Shown: positions 1-11,029 of the stretch, one piece after another
Layout of the letters: the number at the start of each line of letters is the position of its first letter
How positions within the stretch are numbered: the first letter of the stretch is position 1
Source of the DNA: Ceratothoa steindachneri
Taxonomy: Eukaryota; Arthropoda; Malacostraca; Isopoda; Cymothoidae
DNA length: 64,000 nucleotides
Assembly (NCBI GenBank): GCA_963969495.1
Contig: OZ018317.1
Coordinates: 218,836,651-218,900,650, forward strand
Direction of reading: 5' to 3'
Program-made: the position numbers and the translations under genes
The notes under the pieces: generated by a model
What the model was told of the DNA's origin: nothing
Databases searched by the model: none
The model's input: only the letters and a program-made list of their open reading frames with translations

Positions 1-105
1 TGGCATCTAGTCTACCAAGGCACGATGGCTACCGGATCGAATTCTGTACAGATGGAAACACTTCTGGTACAAAGTGCTGTTAGTAAAGGTTTGAGGGAAT
101 AGCCG

Positions 106-350
106 TATTGATAATAATAAATAATAATTAAAATAAATAAATAATATTATTAAATAATAATAATAAATTATACTAATAATAATTACTATTACTACTAATA
201 ATAATATATCATAATAAATTCTTATAATAAATAATATAAATCATACTAAATAACAATAATAAAATTAATGATCTTAAATAATAATAAATAATAATAAGAA
301 TGATAATAACAAAAAATCGCTAATAATAATACTAATAAAAAAGTTAAAGT
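106..350. repeat. TAA/ATT low-complexity tract
   Basis: Interrupted runs of TAA, AAT and ATA triplets with almost no G or C. It looks like a degenerate trinucleotide microsatellite. No coding frame or promoter is visible. Confidence 0.9.
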
Positions 351-360
351 AGTGATGAGT

Positions 361-1189
361 GGGGTCGAGGGGGAAGCGCACCAATAACTTTCCCAGGCCC
401 CATCAGGGAGTTCAAGTGAACCCAGTGACAGACGGGGCCACCCTAATTTTCACTCAGGAGGGAAGGACCGGCAGCTCCTCCTGATAACTAGTGTAGCAGG
501 GCACACAGGGTAGCGCCCCGTGTGGGGTCAAAGAACGAGGGCGAGGGTCACATTATGCTTCAACCCACTCCGGAGATTAACTCTAAACTGGGTTTGCTTC
601 CTCTTAGGATATTAATAGAGATGGTGTTTTTTTTTCCTCTCATCCGTTAACGTCCCACCTAAAGTTCGAGAAAATACAACTTAAACCCGATACCACCCCT
701 CCCCGCTCCCTTGGTGCGTTCAAGGGAGTCTTCAAAACCCATTTCTTCTCACAAACCTTCTCTTAGGATTATAAATGTCAGTTTCTTGCATTCCAATTTT
801 CGAAATCTCTTTTCGTTGTGTTGAAGTCGCGTCATTTTGGAGAGCACTAAACAACTCTGTATTTCACTGTGTAATGCATTTTATTCTGACGTTTCCTCAA
901 AAGCAATTCGCGTCCTCAGAAAAACTTGAAGATATAAATTCTTATTTACTTTATATATAAAAGTAAGGAGCGGTTATATAAGAGCATACAATATAGAGGA
1001 TTTTTCTTTGAATTTAAATCGCAATAGCAACGAGGCTGTATCACGCAGAAAATTTGTAAGACTTGATCTGTAAAGAAAGTAGCGAAGATGGAGGAAGTGA
1101 AAAATGTGTGTTTGCCGTAGTTACTTCCATTGGCACTTTGACCTGCAAACTAAACAGCGATTGCATGACTAAGGAAATCTTCTGAGTTT
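361..1189. other. Unassigned stretch before the satellite
   Basis: This segment is moderately GC-rich to about 560 and then AT-rich. A 61-codon open frame at 775-960 has no recognisable motif, and I see no repeat relationship to the rest of the window. I cannot assign a function. Confidence 0.5.
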
Positions 1190-4077
1190 CAGAGTGGGAT
1201 CTCGTGCGTGGCTATTGCTTAGCCTTGACGGGTAGGGCCTGCGCCCGTGAATGGCTATGGCTACCCTCTGAGTTGCAAGGTCTGATCACGAGCAAGGCCA
1301 TGGCGACCAACTTAGTTACAGTGACTGGTCCCGCGCATGGCTATGGCTACCGCCTGAAATAAAAAGTTTGAGTTCGAGAATGACACTAGCTACCTAAAGT
1401 GTTCCAAGGTCTGATTCAGAGCATGCTACATATGGTTACAGCCTGAATTTCAGGGTCTGATTTGGTGCGTGGCTAGTGCTACCTCCTATGTCGGAGGGAA
1501 TGATCACGCGTGCATAGCTAAAGCTACCTCCTGAGTGGTAGGTACTGGTACCGTAGAATTGTAAGGCCTCCTTATGAGTTGCATGGTCTCATGACGTGCA
1601 CGGATAGGACAATATCCTGAGTTGTAAGACCTGATCCCATGCATGAGCCTGGCTAACCTCCGACTTGCTGATCTGATCACGTGCATTGTTATGGCTCCCT
1701 CCTCAATTGTTCTGTCTTATCCCGCGTCAAGCTCTGACTACCTCTTGATTTGCAAGGTTTAATCCTGCAAATGGCTATTGATACCCACTCAGTTGTAGTC
1801 TGCTCACGTGTAAAGGTATAGAAACCTCTTGAGTTGCTGGATCTGATATCGTACATGACTATGACTACTTCTGAGTTGCAGGGTGTAATCCTGTGCATGG
1901 CTATGACTACTTCCAGAGTTGCAAGGTCTGATCCCATGCAAGGCCATGAATGCCCCTGCCTATCAGTATCTATTCTCGTGCATAGCTCTAGCAAGGTTGC
2001 AGGTTCTAAACAACTACATATCTTTAGTTAACTAGTGAATATTGGAGTCTGATACCATGCCCCTCTATGGATACCTCCTGAGTTGCATTGTCTGATACTG
2101 TTCGTGCCATAGCTACCTCCTGATTTTAGGAGTCTGGACTCGTGTATGGCTAGGCTGACCCTCTTAAGTTGCACGGTCTGCTCACTTGCATGAATTTTGC
2201 TACATCCTGATTTTGAGAGACTTGCCCTATGCATGGCTGTTGCAACGCCTTGAGTTCAAGCTCTGATCACTTAAATTTCTATGGCTATTTTCTGAGTTAC
2301 AATGTTTGATTATGTGCCTTGGTTGGCTACATCTCCTGTTACAGGTTTTGTTCCCTTACATGGCTATGACTATCTCCTGAGTTGCAGATTCGATGGCGTG
2401 CATGGTTATGGCTACCACCTATGCTGTACTTTCAGATTCGGTGCATAGCTATGGCTACCTTTGAAATTGCATGGTCTAATTCAGTGCATGGAATAGGTAC
2501 CTTCTGAATTTTAGTGTATGATTCCCATGCATGGCTATTGGTACTTCCTGAGTTGCAGTGTCCTATCCTGCGTATAATTAAATATGGTTAACTCTTGAGT
2601 TGCATAGCTCTTGCTACCTCAAAAAATTACTGGTTCTTATCCACTGCATTGGTATGCCTAACTCATGAGTTGCGGGTTATGATGTCTACTCCTGATTTTC
2701 AGAGGTTTATTCCGTGCATGAACTTGGCTACATCCTGTGTTGCAGTGGTCTGATCCCGAGTATGGCTATGTCAATCTGGATACCCCCTGAATTGCAGAGT
2801 GTGATCCTTTGCATAACATTGACTACCTTCCTAGTATGAGCCCGTTTATATGTAGGTATGAGTAACTACTGAGTTATAAATTACAATCTCTTGCATGGCT
2901 ATGGCTACTTCCTGTTTTGCAAGATGTGATACCGTGCAAGACGTGATTACTTTCTGAGTTTCAGCGTCTAATCCAGAGCATGATATCTCTTTCGTTAGCG
3001 TGCCTGATTACCTCCTGATTTATATGGCTTGATCCACTGCATTACCATGTCAAGCTTCTTAGTTATATGGCTTGATCCCCATGCATTCCTCTGGCTACCA
3101 CCTGGTTGCAGTGGCTGATCACTTTGTTGGCAATGGCGACGTCCTGAAAATTTCGATCGAATCTCGTGCATGGCTTTGGCAATCTCCTGAGATGAAGGTG
3201 CTGAACCCTTCAATAGCTAACTATGGCTACCTCTTGATTCCTATATTTTTACTGCTTGCTTAGATAATGTTCTATTCTGATTGCAAGGTCCGATCCCGAT
3301 TATGGTTATGGTTACGTCTTGAGTTGCGGAGACATGAATAGAGAGGCTAAGACTTATCTACTACATGGTCATGGTTACCTTAAATAAGGGCAGTGTCTGG
3401 TCCTGTGCATGGCTATGGCACATTCTGATCACGTTCATAGACTATGACTAACTCCTGAGTTGCAGATTCTGATCCACTACATGGCTATGTCTACTTCCTC
3501 TTAGCTGGATCCGATATCGTGTATAGCTGTGGCTACTTCCAGAGTTGCGAGGTCTGATCGCGTTTATGGCTCTCGCTACATCCTGAGTTTTACGGTTTTA
3601 CGTTCTTATATCGTTCATGGCTATGGCTACATCCTGATTTTCTTGGACATCGCTACCTCATCAGTTGCTGGATTTTATTCCCTACTTATGTCTCACTACC
3701 TCGTGAATCGACACGTCTGAATAAGTGCATAGTTATGGCCATCTTCTGTGTTGCATGGCTATAGCTACTACCTCTTGAAATGCATGGTCTGATACTGTGC
3801 ATGACTATGGACATATCCTGATGTACAGGGTCTGACCCCGAATAAGTCAATGACTAAATATTGAATTGAAGGTTTTAATCACATTCATGATAATGGCTAC
3901 CTCATGAGTTACACGGGGTGATCCTGTACATAGCTATGGCTACCTCTCGAGTCGCAAGGTCTCTACGAATAGACTGCTCTTTGTACCTCATGAGTTTGGT
4001 GTCTGGTCCCCTGCATAGCTATAGCTACCTACTACTTAGCTTCATGGTCAGAACCCGTTCCCTGGCCTTGGTTTCCT

Positions 4078-4163
4078 CTATAGACCAACCGGTCCCCGGC
4101 CCCGAACGGGTTTTCCACCCCAGACCCGGACCCGGCAAAATTAAGAGCCCGGTCGGTCTATAG
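4078..4163. mobile_element. MITE-like GC-rich inverted-repeat insert in the satellite
   Basis: An 86-bp segment much richer in G and C than its satellite surroundings. The left arm starts CTATAGACCAACCGG, and the right arm ends CCGGTCGGTCTATAG, its near-perfect reverse complement. The interior is built of CCGG and ACCCG steps. The satellite unit is interrupted on one side and resumes on the other. This is consistent with a tiny terminal-inverted-repeat element, but no target duplication is certain and the superfamily is unknown. Confidence 0.55.
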
Positions 4164-4850
4164 TTGCCTCCTGGCTTACAATGTCTCATACAGACATGGC
4201 TATGACTATCTACTGAGTCGTAGGGTCTTATTCCGTGCATTGCTATGTTACCTGCCTAAGTTTCAAGAGAATTTGCTTGGCCATGGCTACCTTCTGAGTT
4301 CCATAGTCTGATTTTGTGGCATAGTTATGGCTACATCCTAAATTAAAATGTGTGATCCCCCTGCATAGCACTGACTAAATCTTGAGTTGCATCATCTCAT
4401 CACCTGCAAGGTTAAGTCTACCTCCTGAATTGCATAGTTTGATCCTATATATGGCTAAGCCTACCTTCAGTATTAGAGAGTCTGATACCATGCATGGCTT
4501 TATTGCTACGTCCTGATTTGCATGCTCTCATTTCGAGTATGGCTACCTCCTTAGTTGCGGAAGGCCTGAACTGGTGCTGGTTTGGCTATCTCACGAGTTG
4601 CAATTTGTGATTCCGACCATGGTTATGGCTACCTCTTGAGTTGCATGGTTTTATCCCCTGAATGCACAGGCAATCCCATGATTTGAAGTGGGTAATCATT
4701 TACCAATATCTACCTTCTGAGTTGCAAGCTTTGCTTCCTCAGAATTGCAATTGCTTCCCCCTGAGTTGCAATGACTGAATCCATTCAGAGCTATAGCTAA
4801 CTCTTGAGTTGCAGGAACTTATATCCTACAAAGTTATAGCTACCGTCTGT

Positions 4851-5034
4851 GTTGCAGGGTTTTATACCACCGTGCAGGGCCAAGGTTACGTCCTAAGTTG
4901 CAGGGTTTTATACCACCGTGCAGGGCCAAGGTTACGTCCTAAGTTGCAGGGTTTTATACCACCGTGCAGGGCCAAGGTTACGTCCTAAGTTGCAGGGTTT
5001 TATACCACCGTGCAGGGCCAAGGTTACGTCCTAA
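4851..5034. repeat. Four identical 46-bp tandem units
   Basis: Units start at 4851, 4897, 4943 and 4989, each exactly 46 bp and each beginning GTTGCAGGGTTTTATACCAC. All four are identical. Each is a variant of the surrounding satellite monomer. Identity among these four, against strong divergence elsewhere in the array, indicates a recent local amplification. Confidence 0.97.
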
Positions 5035-5753
5035 GTTGCAGTGTATGATCCCGAGCATAGCTATGTGTACTAACAGATTTGCAATGTCTGATGCAGTGTA
5101 TGGTTATGGCTATCCAATGACTTGTAGGGTCTAATCGCGTGCATTGCTATGATACCTCCTTAATTAGATGACCTAAGCCTATGCTTCGCCTTAGCTATCT
5201 TTTAAGTTCTATGGTATGATTCACTGCATGGTCATGGCTATCTTCCCAATTGTATGGTCTGATCCCTTGCATACGTCTGTCTAACTCTTTGAGTTGCAGT
5301 CTCTGATCCTTTGCAGCTACATTATGATTTGTCCATTCTAACTTCGTGTAAGCTCTGGCTACTTCTGATTTTTACGGTTAGATCCTAGAGCATCGCTATT
5401 ACGCTCTGCTGAGTTACATGTTCTGATCCCGGGCATTTATATGGCTACCTCCTTAGTTTCAAGATCTGATTCAATGTCGATGTGCTGTTATGGTCATCTC
5501 ATGAATTTCAGGTTCTGGTGCCATGTGTAGCTATAGCTACCTCCTTAGTTGCAAGGTTTGAACGCTATGTATTGCTTTGGCTGTCATAAGAGTGCAGTCT
5601 GATCCCGTGAAGTGCTATGGCTACCACTTGTGTTGTTGGGTCTGATACCGTGCATGACATGGCTACTTTCTTTTTTGCATGGTTTGATCTCACGCAGGAT
5701 ATGGGTACCTTTTGTGTTACAGAATATCATCGAGTGCATGTCCATTGGGCTTA

Positions 5754-6904
5754 GAAAAGGTTCTGATACACTCGATTTTTTTATCTTTCGTGAGGATTAT
5801 GTGTGTGATATAAAAAGTTCCGTCAAACAAACTTAAAGTTCTACTTTTGCAGCACGTGCCATTAAAACGTCTTTTCCACTGTGTGTCGAGATGGAAGTGA
5901 AAAGAATCGAGGTCTTTGCTCTCCTGCGCGCGGGCAACATCAAGTCTAACATTGCCAAGTGAGTCAGTGTCAGCCTGATGACAGTAAACAGAGTCTTGGA
6001 GACGCTCAAAAACGGGGAAGACCTCAAAGATCGACCTCATTCAGGCACACCGCAAGTTATTAACCAGTGACTGTGAGAAAGTTTTCGAAAGTGCTTCGAA
6101 GCTCAAAATGACTGCGTTCGCGAAGAACATCTTGATGGACACTTTGACCAGGGTTGTTAAGGAGGAGGGCTGCAAGATCTTGAGGTTTTTCGAAAAGCCT
6201 CTGCTCTCCCACCGTATGCGAGAACATGGTCAGGAGCGCTGTCGTCGCCTTTACAAAAACTTGAAAAGTCATTGCGAATGAATTAGTTTTTTTCTGATGA
6301 GAAAAACAATTTCACAACCACGTATTAAACTTTGGTCAAGACGTCTTCGATGTCGAATAGCGTGAATATACAATCGGTATGGCTCGAGACCGCTTACAGG
6401 CTTGCCGCAGACGATTATAGAGATATCTTAGCCACGAAAGTCCTGCCATGGGTGAGAAAGATCACAAAGAAGGCGGAATACATCTTTCACCAGGCCAGTG
6501 CCCCGGCCCACACGGCCAAGACCGTGCAAGAGTGGTTGGGGTTGAACAGGAACTTTTGATCAAACGGCTTTTAATCGCAGCAGTCACTCGACCTCATTCC
6601 GCTCGACTACAGGGTGTGGGCGCATGTCAAGGGCAAGACCTACAAGGTCCGTCACAGCAACGTCGACGAGCTGAATTCCTCCGTCAATGGCGTGTGGGCC
6701 AGCATTAGGAAGGATTTCGTCCGCCATGTGGGCAGTCTTCACGTGGGCGCATGCTTCCCGCCGAGGACGACCACATTGATTGATATTACAATTTAAACAT
6801 ATATTTATATGTTTTAACAATAAACCGTATCTAACTGCATCAACAAAATTATCATTTTGTCCTTCGCTGAGAGCGTCGTAACGAGTGTAACAGAACTTTT
6901 GCAA
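5754..6904 (+). mobile_element. mariner element inserted in the satellite
   Basis: About 1.15 kb bounded by inverted ends. The left end reads GAAAAGGTTCTGATACACTCG. The right end, reverse complemented, reads TTGCAAAAGTTCTGTTACAC and continues TCG. TA dinucleotides flank both sides (5752-5753 and 6905-6906), the duplication expected of Tc1/mariner insertion. The satellite resumes directly on the right side with TATGGCTACC. The transposase inside is a relic on the plus strand. The element therefore inserted after the array formed. Confidence 0.9.
5891..6796 (+). pseudogene. mariner transposase relic
   Basis: Family role: a DD34D transposase that binds the element's inverted repeats and cuts and pastes it at TA sites. 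The N-terminal helix-turn-helix region starts at the ATG at 5891 (MEVKRIEVFALL) and meets a stop after about 23 codons. It continues with a LMTVNRVLETL recognition-helix segment and a DRPHSGTP linker near 6030. Downstream pieces include FHQASAPAHTAKTV near 6490, matching the family's second-aspartate block but with that Asp replaced by Ser. The third-aspartate block LDLIPLDYRVWA lies near 6590-6620. The C-terminal VWASIRKDFVRHV follows at 6700. Several stops and frameshifts and the lost catalytic residue make it inactive. Confidence 0.9.
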
Positions 6905-6906
6905 TA

Positions 6907-7505
6907 CCCGGTATGGCTACCTACTGAATTCCAGGGTCTGAAACCAAGTCTGGTTATCGCCACATCCTGAGTTGCGGGGTCTGATCCCGTGTTTGGCTAT
7001 GGCTAGGTGCTAACTTATATTATCTGATCACGTGCTCGGTATAACTAGCTCCTGAGTTTCAGGGTCTGATGCAGATCATGCTATCAATATTTCATGAATT
7101 TGAGTGTCTGGTCCTGTTAATAGTTATAGTTACCTCCAGAGTTGCAGGATCTCTACTAGCGGATGGCTATGGCTACCTCCTGATTCCAGTGTCTGATCAG
7201 TTGCTTAGCTATGTCTACCTCCTGAGTTGCGCTTTATGACCCTCTGCTTAGCGATTGCTCCCTACTGAGTTGCATGATCTGATCCTGAGCATGGTTATGG
7301 ATACCTCCTTAGTTGCAAGGTTTGATTCCGGGCATCTTTATGGCTACCTCATCATTGGCACTTTCCGATGCAGAGCATAGCTATAGCTGCCTCTTGAGTT
7401 GCATGGCTATGGCTAGCTTCTCATTTGCGCGACTGATCAACTGCATGACTATGGCTACTTCTTGAGTCTATGTCTGATTCCATTCATGACTATGAGTCCG
7501 TCAGC
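6907..7505. repeat. Degenerate ~43-bp tandem satellite, right block
   Basis: Continuation of the same ~43-bp satellite beyond the mariner copy. The same TGGCTATGGCTACCTCCTGA-type core recurs with many substitutions. The array fades out around 7500, where sequence of a different kind begins. Confidence 0.9.
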
Positions 7506-8154
7506 TGGGCAATCACACAAGTTCTCATGGACAAGGTCGATTCTGAAAATTCTTCTCATCCAGAGGCCGACGTAAGCAGAAAAGGGGATCTAATGCTCGA
7601 CGCCACGGAGGCAATAACGTAACCCTGGTTCGCTGTTGGCCTGAATGGATCACATACCTTGACACAAGCGAGAAAAAGGATAATCACCAATTTCTTTGAC
7701 CTTGAAAATATCGCATTACCTTTCTCCAAATTTGTGATCCGTAAATGGGCCGGGTCGTAATCCTCCGCACTGGTCACCACCCCTAGGGTTTCATCGAACG
7801 CGGCGTCAATACGATGTTTCATTATCTTTTTAACGCCACCGAATCCTTTTCTTTTGCCGATGAGACAACCCAACCCGATAAAGAATTAGCATAACGATCA
7901 GAATATCAATCCCTTGGATGTCACCTGTTCCACCTTAGAGTGAGGAAGGAGCTCCATATTTGAGTTTCGTAGACGGAAGAGTGATGTGTTGTATGTTTGT
8001 CCTTTGTGTGCATGCGCGGGAAGGAAGGAGAAGAAAGACAGCGTATTGCAATTGGATATGTGCATAATGGTGTATGAGGTCGAAACTGCTTGCATAGGTA
8101 GGCTCAGAACTCGATGTCCCACTATGATAATCGTAGTTTCCTTCCTGCAGCATT
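7506..8154. other. Unassigned stretch between satellite and SINE head
   Basis: Non-repetitive sequence with minus-strand open frames (7556-7873, 7898-8122, 7935-8153) that carry no recognised domain. It lies downstream, in the SINE reading direction, of the tRNA-like head at 8160-8233, so part of it may be the SINE body. I could not find its 3' end or an A tail. Confidence 0.4.
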
Positions 8155-8159
8155 TTTAC

Positions 8160-8233
8160 GTTCGCTCTCGCCGGGAATCGAACCCCCCACCGAGGCGTAG
8201 AAATCCAGGGCCCTTAGCCACAGGGCCACGAAA
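8160..8233 (-). repeat. tRNA-derived SINE head (pol III promoter)
   Basis: On the minus strand a tRNA-like sequence contains a perfect internal B box, GGTTCGATTCC (plus-strand 8174-8184). A recognisable A-box region, TGGCCCTGTGGC, lies near 8217-8229. The spacing is as in a tRNA gene. The ends can pair (GTTCG near the 5' side, CGAAC at the 3' side), but the anticodon arm is imperfect and no clear isotype emerges. I therefore read it as the head of a tRNA-derived SINE or a tRNA pseudogene rather than a functional tRNA. Confidence 0.6.
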
Positions 8234-9772
8234 GTTTCAACGACACCTTCCCGTCGCCTATCTCTATTTTCCTACCCCTTGATGATAATCAGATTCGCGG
8301 ATATGGGGTACTTGCAGCCATCCGCGTTCACCGTCTACTCCGATGATAAAAAAAAAATGTATCCATGAGTTCGTCTCGTTGCTGCAAAACGCATCAGTTC
8401 TTCCTATTTGCTGCTGCTCTTCCTTTCCACGGTGCAGAAACAAATTTAAGATCGTGAAAATATATAGGCTTTTTACTTTATATTTTTAATCCTATACTAT
8501 TTTCAGAACGAGAGAAAATCTTATGTGTATTTGATATTTACATAATGTGGACGTGAGTGAAATTTTCTTGTGCGCACAGTAAAATCCTTAAAGAAAAGTG
8601 CGAATTCTTTTATTAAGAACTTTTTTGAACTTCGTTGTATTCTTTCTTGAACTACAGGATAGGAAATCATCCCTGCGTATTTTGGGCTCAGTATATGTAT
8701 ACCTAATAATCTCGTCCAAACCTGTATACGTTATGGAGGTAAAGTACGATGAAATTATAAATATTATGCTGTGAGAATAAAGTTGTTGCTTCATATTGAA
8801 AGTACAGTCTATTTATTGACAGTCTATTTAGACGATGTGAACTACTAAAAGCCAAAACCAGTCACCAGATGCAATCCCTCACCTCAGTGATTTCGTAGCC
8901 GAGATTATCCACTGCTGAGGAAGCCATCTGAAAATAAAGGAAACGGCTTCAGAAAAATAAACACTTTGTGCAGTGGGTTGCTGAGACGATTTTCTCTGCC
9001 CCTGATTTGGATATCCTTTCATGCGAATATACCAAGATACTATTAGTTCCATCTAAGGCTAGCCATAATGAGGAAATATCGACAATATTTTTTTCAAATC
9101 TTCATACTGGTTCCCCAATAGATTAGTTACGTTTTAAAGTCATATCAACTGAAAATACACGAAATTGCCTTTTTTTATATGGTTTATATATTTTGTGATA
9201 TCTTTATATGGTTTTATTAGTTTCCTACCCCCATTCGATCCATTTTGGTGTGTAAGGTTGACCAAATAATTAATCCTTGGTATTAGCAGATTGAAATATT
9301 ATTATGGATTGAGGGAGCTTGGTATGTTTTCTCTTAAAAGAAGTCTTTTGAGAGGAGGAATGATCCAAGTATATAAAATATTGGTCCAGCATAAAAATTA
9401 CATCATTAAAAAAAAATTCTGATAGATACAAGCAATTGATTCAGAGGTATTGCGAAGATGTTAGTTAATGAAGCGCTGTGAGGTAGATGTTTGAAGAAAA
9501 CGTTTTGTTTATAATTTGGTTAACTTTTGTACCCTTGATTTGTGAATGGCTTCCCTAGAGCTTAACCCTATTCGTTATATAAACTATTATACATATGGAG
9601 TAGCGTATATACATATATTGACTGAATTCCTGTATTTTAGGGTGCATTCACTTCAGCGTTCATGCATCTGTGAAGGTTGATTGAAAAAAGGAACACCTTT
9701 CACACAGAACTATCAAGACCTAAATAAATTTTTATCGATAACAGTAATTTAAAGTGAGATTTTTAACAATTT
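8234..9772. other. AT-rich stretch without recognised genes
   Basis: About 1.5 kb of mostly AT-rich DNA. The only visible structure is a short hairpin-forming pair, CTGAGGAAGCC at 8915-8925 and GGCTTCAG at 8945-8952. A 68-codon minus-strand frame at 8588-8794 has no motif. Confidence 0.5.
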
Positions 9773-10171
9773 ATAAAAGAAGATTCTTGGGGCCGCACAT
9801 ATTCGGACGCCTCGAAGGTAGTTTTAGGTTGGGTCTCTCCCCGGGAACGCCCCACCTCGTTAATCCTCAGTCATTCCTTCGATGCATACGTAGGGGAATA
9901 TGTTGCCCTTCTGGCCCTGTTCCTGTCCTTCCCATATGCGCGGCTGTTCTCAGATTCCACCTCCTCCCTTTTCCTTATGAATAACGGGAGGATTTTGAAA
10001 TGTTTACTGACATCTATCCCAATGTACATAATATTAGTTCAATTTCATTTACTATTCTTGTACAGAAGGAGGCCGGCGCTCTCATGGGTCCCGTCGGAGT
10101 TCAATCCCGTGGACGCTCCTTCACGTCCTAATTTTGGGGGTGCAAGTAACGTCATGCCTCTAGGGACGTGA
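9773..10171 (+). pseudogene. Orphan RNase H domain of a reverse-transcribing element
   Basis: Reading the frame through 9791, the open translation holds the ordered landmarks of a retroelement RNase H. These are TYSDASKVVLGWV (first Asp), EYVALLALFL (Glu), ARLFSDSTSSLFLM (second Asp) and LSWVPSEFNPVDAPSRP (final Asp). The stop at 10169-10171 ends the domain. About 130 codons are open with no internal stop, longer than the ATG-initiated frame at 9977. No reverse transcriptase is recognisable upstream and no integrase or recombinase downstream, so this is a fragment. The pattern is closer to RNase H of LTR or DIRS-type elements than to the RNase H of I-type LINEs. The family is uncertain. Confidence 0.65.
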
Positions 10172-10184
10172 CGTTAGCACCCAT

Positions 10185-10300
10185 AGTCACTGACTATATA
10201 AGGACGTGCGCGGGACTCGCTCATTAATCATTACCACATTCGAGTCATTTTCACGGGGTCGTTATCAGCGGGGCGGGGGACCCCATATAAAGAAAAAGGA
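10185..10300 (+). promoter_or_regulatory. Candidate TATA-type promoter / 5' UTR of LINE-A
   Basis: A GACTATATAAGGACG motif is followed about 25-35 bases later by a CTCATTAATCATTACC stretch, where a start site could lie, and then a GC-rich leader. It sits between the RNase H relic and the first LINE-A coding sequence. It may equally be the terminal repeat or UTR of the upstream element. No expression evidence is available from sequence. Confidence 0.35.
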
Positions 10301-10452
10301 AAATGTAAGTTAAAATCGAAATCAATGGCATGCAACATATCCTAACTCACAATCATACACATAACAGATAAAACACCCACTACCGACAAACCCACCACCA
10401 ACAATGAACACATACTTCTCAACTTAGCCGCACACACGACACCCCCATCACG

Positions 10453-11022
10453 AACATAATTAAGACACACACGGGCCACGAACTCGTCTTCCGCTCACAG
10501 GAGGATGCAGTCAAATTTCACGAGCATGCATCGGACACACTCGCCGTACAAGACCTCCAGATAAAATTAGCCGACGGTGTACCGAAAAAACACTAAATAC
10601 GCATCACTAAGACCAACCCCCTATGGTTGGCTTTCTCTACTGATGACCTCTGCACACACCTCGGACAGAGGTATGCGGAGGATGTCATCACAGATCTCTA
10701 TTACAACCGCACCAAACAATGCGCAGTAATCGCACTGTCCGACGAAAACAACAAGTCACTGCTGCTAGACCAAGGTATCAAGGTCTGCGGCACCCTAACG
10801 CACCCGCACTACATCAAGTTACAGCTAAATATAAGACCTACACAGTGCCACCCGTGTTACAAAACCGGACACTTTACACGTGACTGCCAAGCAGACTTGG
10901 TTTGCTCCAAGTGCAGTGTAGTAGGCCACCAATACACCACCTGCACAGCCAACACATCCCTCTGCATGTCGCCGTCAACCCAAAATGCCCTTAACTTAGT
11001 AAGGCCCGCTCTGATGCCGTAG
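10453..11022 (+). pseudogene. LINE-A ORF1 (Gag-like, CCHC zinc knuckles)
   Basis: Family role: the ORF1 nucleocapsid-like protein coats LINE RNA. The longest clean frame runs from 10627 to 11022. Translation upstream, from about 10453, is in the same frame but crosses a TAA at 10594-10596. Two adjacent CCHC knuckles are plain: CHPCYKTGHFTRDC (10846-10887) and CSKCSVVGHQYTTC (10903-10944), both with the C-x2-C-x4-H-x4-C spacing. The segment before them (LTHPHYIKLQLNIRPTQ) resembles the region that precedes knuckles in this family. The in-frame stop makes it a relic. Confidence 0.82.
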
Positions 11023-11029
11023 CGGCTAT

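Larger units (their letters stand above)
1190..5753. repeat. Degenerate ~43-bp tandem satellite, left block
   Basis: The block repeats a unit of about 43 bp whose core reads approximately GTGCATGGCTATGGCTACC, followed by CTCCTGAGTTGCAGGGTCTGA. Roughly a hundred copies are recognisable by eye, most of them substituted at many positions and with small indels. Short open frames inside it, for example 1504-1686, 1689-1994 and 2995-3213, are translations of the repeat and carry no domain. The heavy divergence between units suggests an old array that is no longer homogenised, except locally at 4851-5034. Confidence 0.93.

Noticed and set aside
1504..4240. Several 60-100 codon open frames on both strands
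   Set aside because: All are translations of the 43-bp satellite, with no domain and no independent conservation.
4851..5034. CRISPR-like array
   Set aside because: The units are directly adjacent with no spacers, in an animal satellite.
6584..6904. 106-codon minus-strand frame
   Set aside because: Antisense of the mariner C-terminal coding region and its terminal repeat.
7986..8282. 98-codon plus-strand frame
   Set aside because: Runs antisense through the tRNA-like SINE head; no domain.
8905..8955. Hammerhead ribozyme of a Penelope-like element
   Set aside because: CTGAGGA and GGAAAC occur, but the required helix II cannot form between them; the pairing bases lie outside the core.
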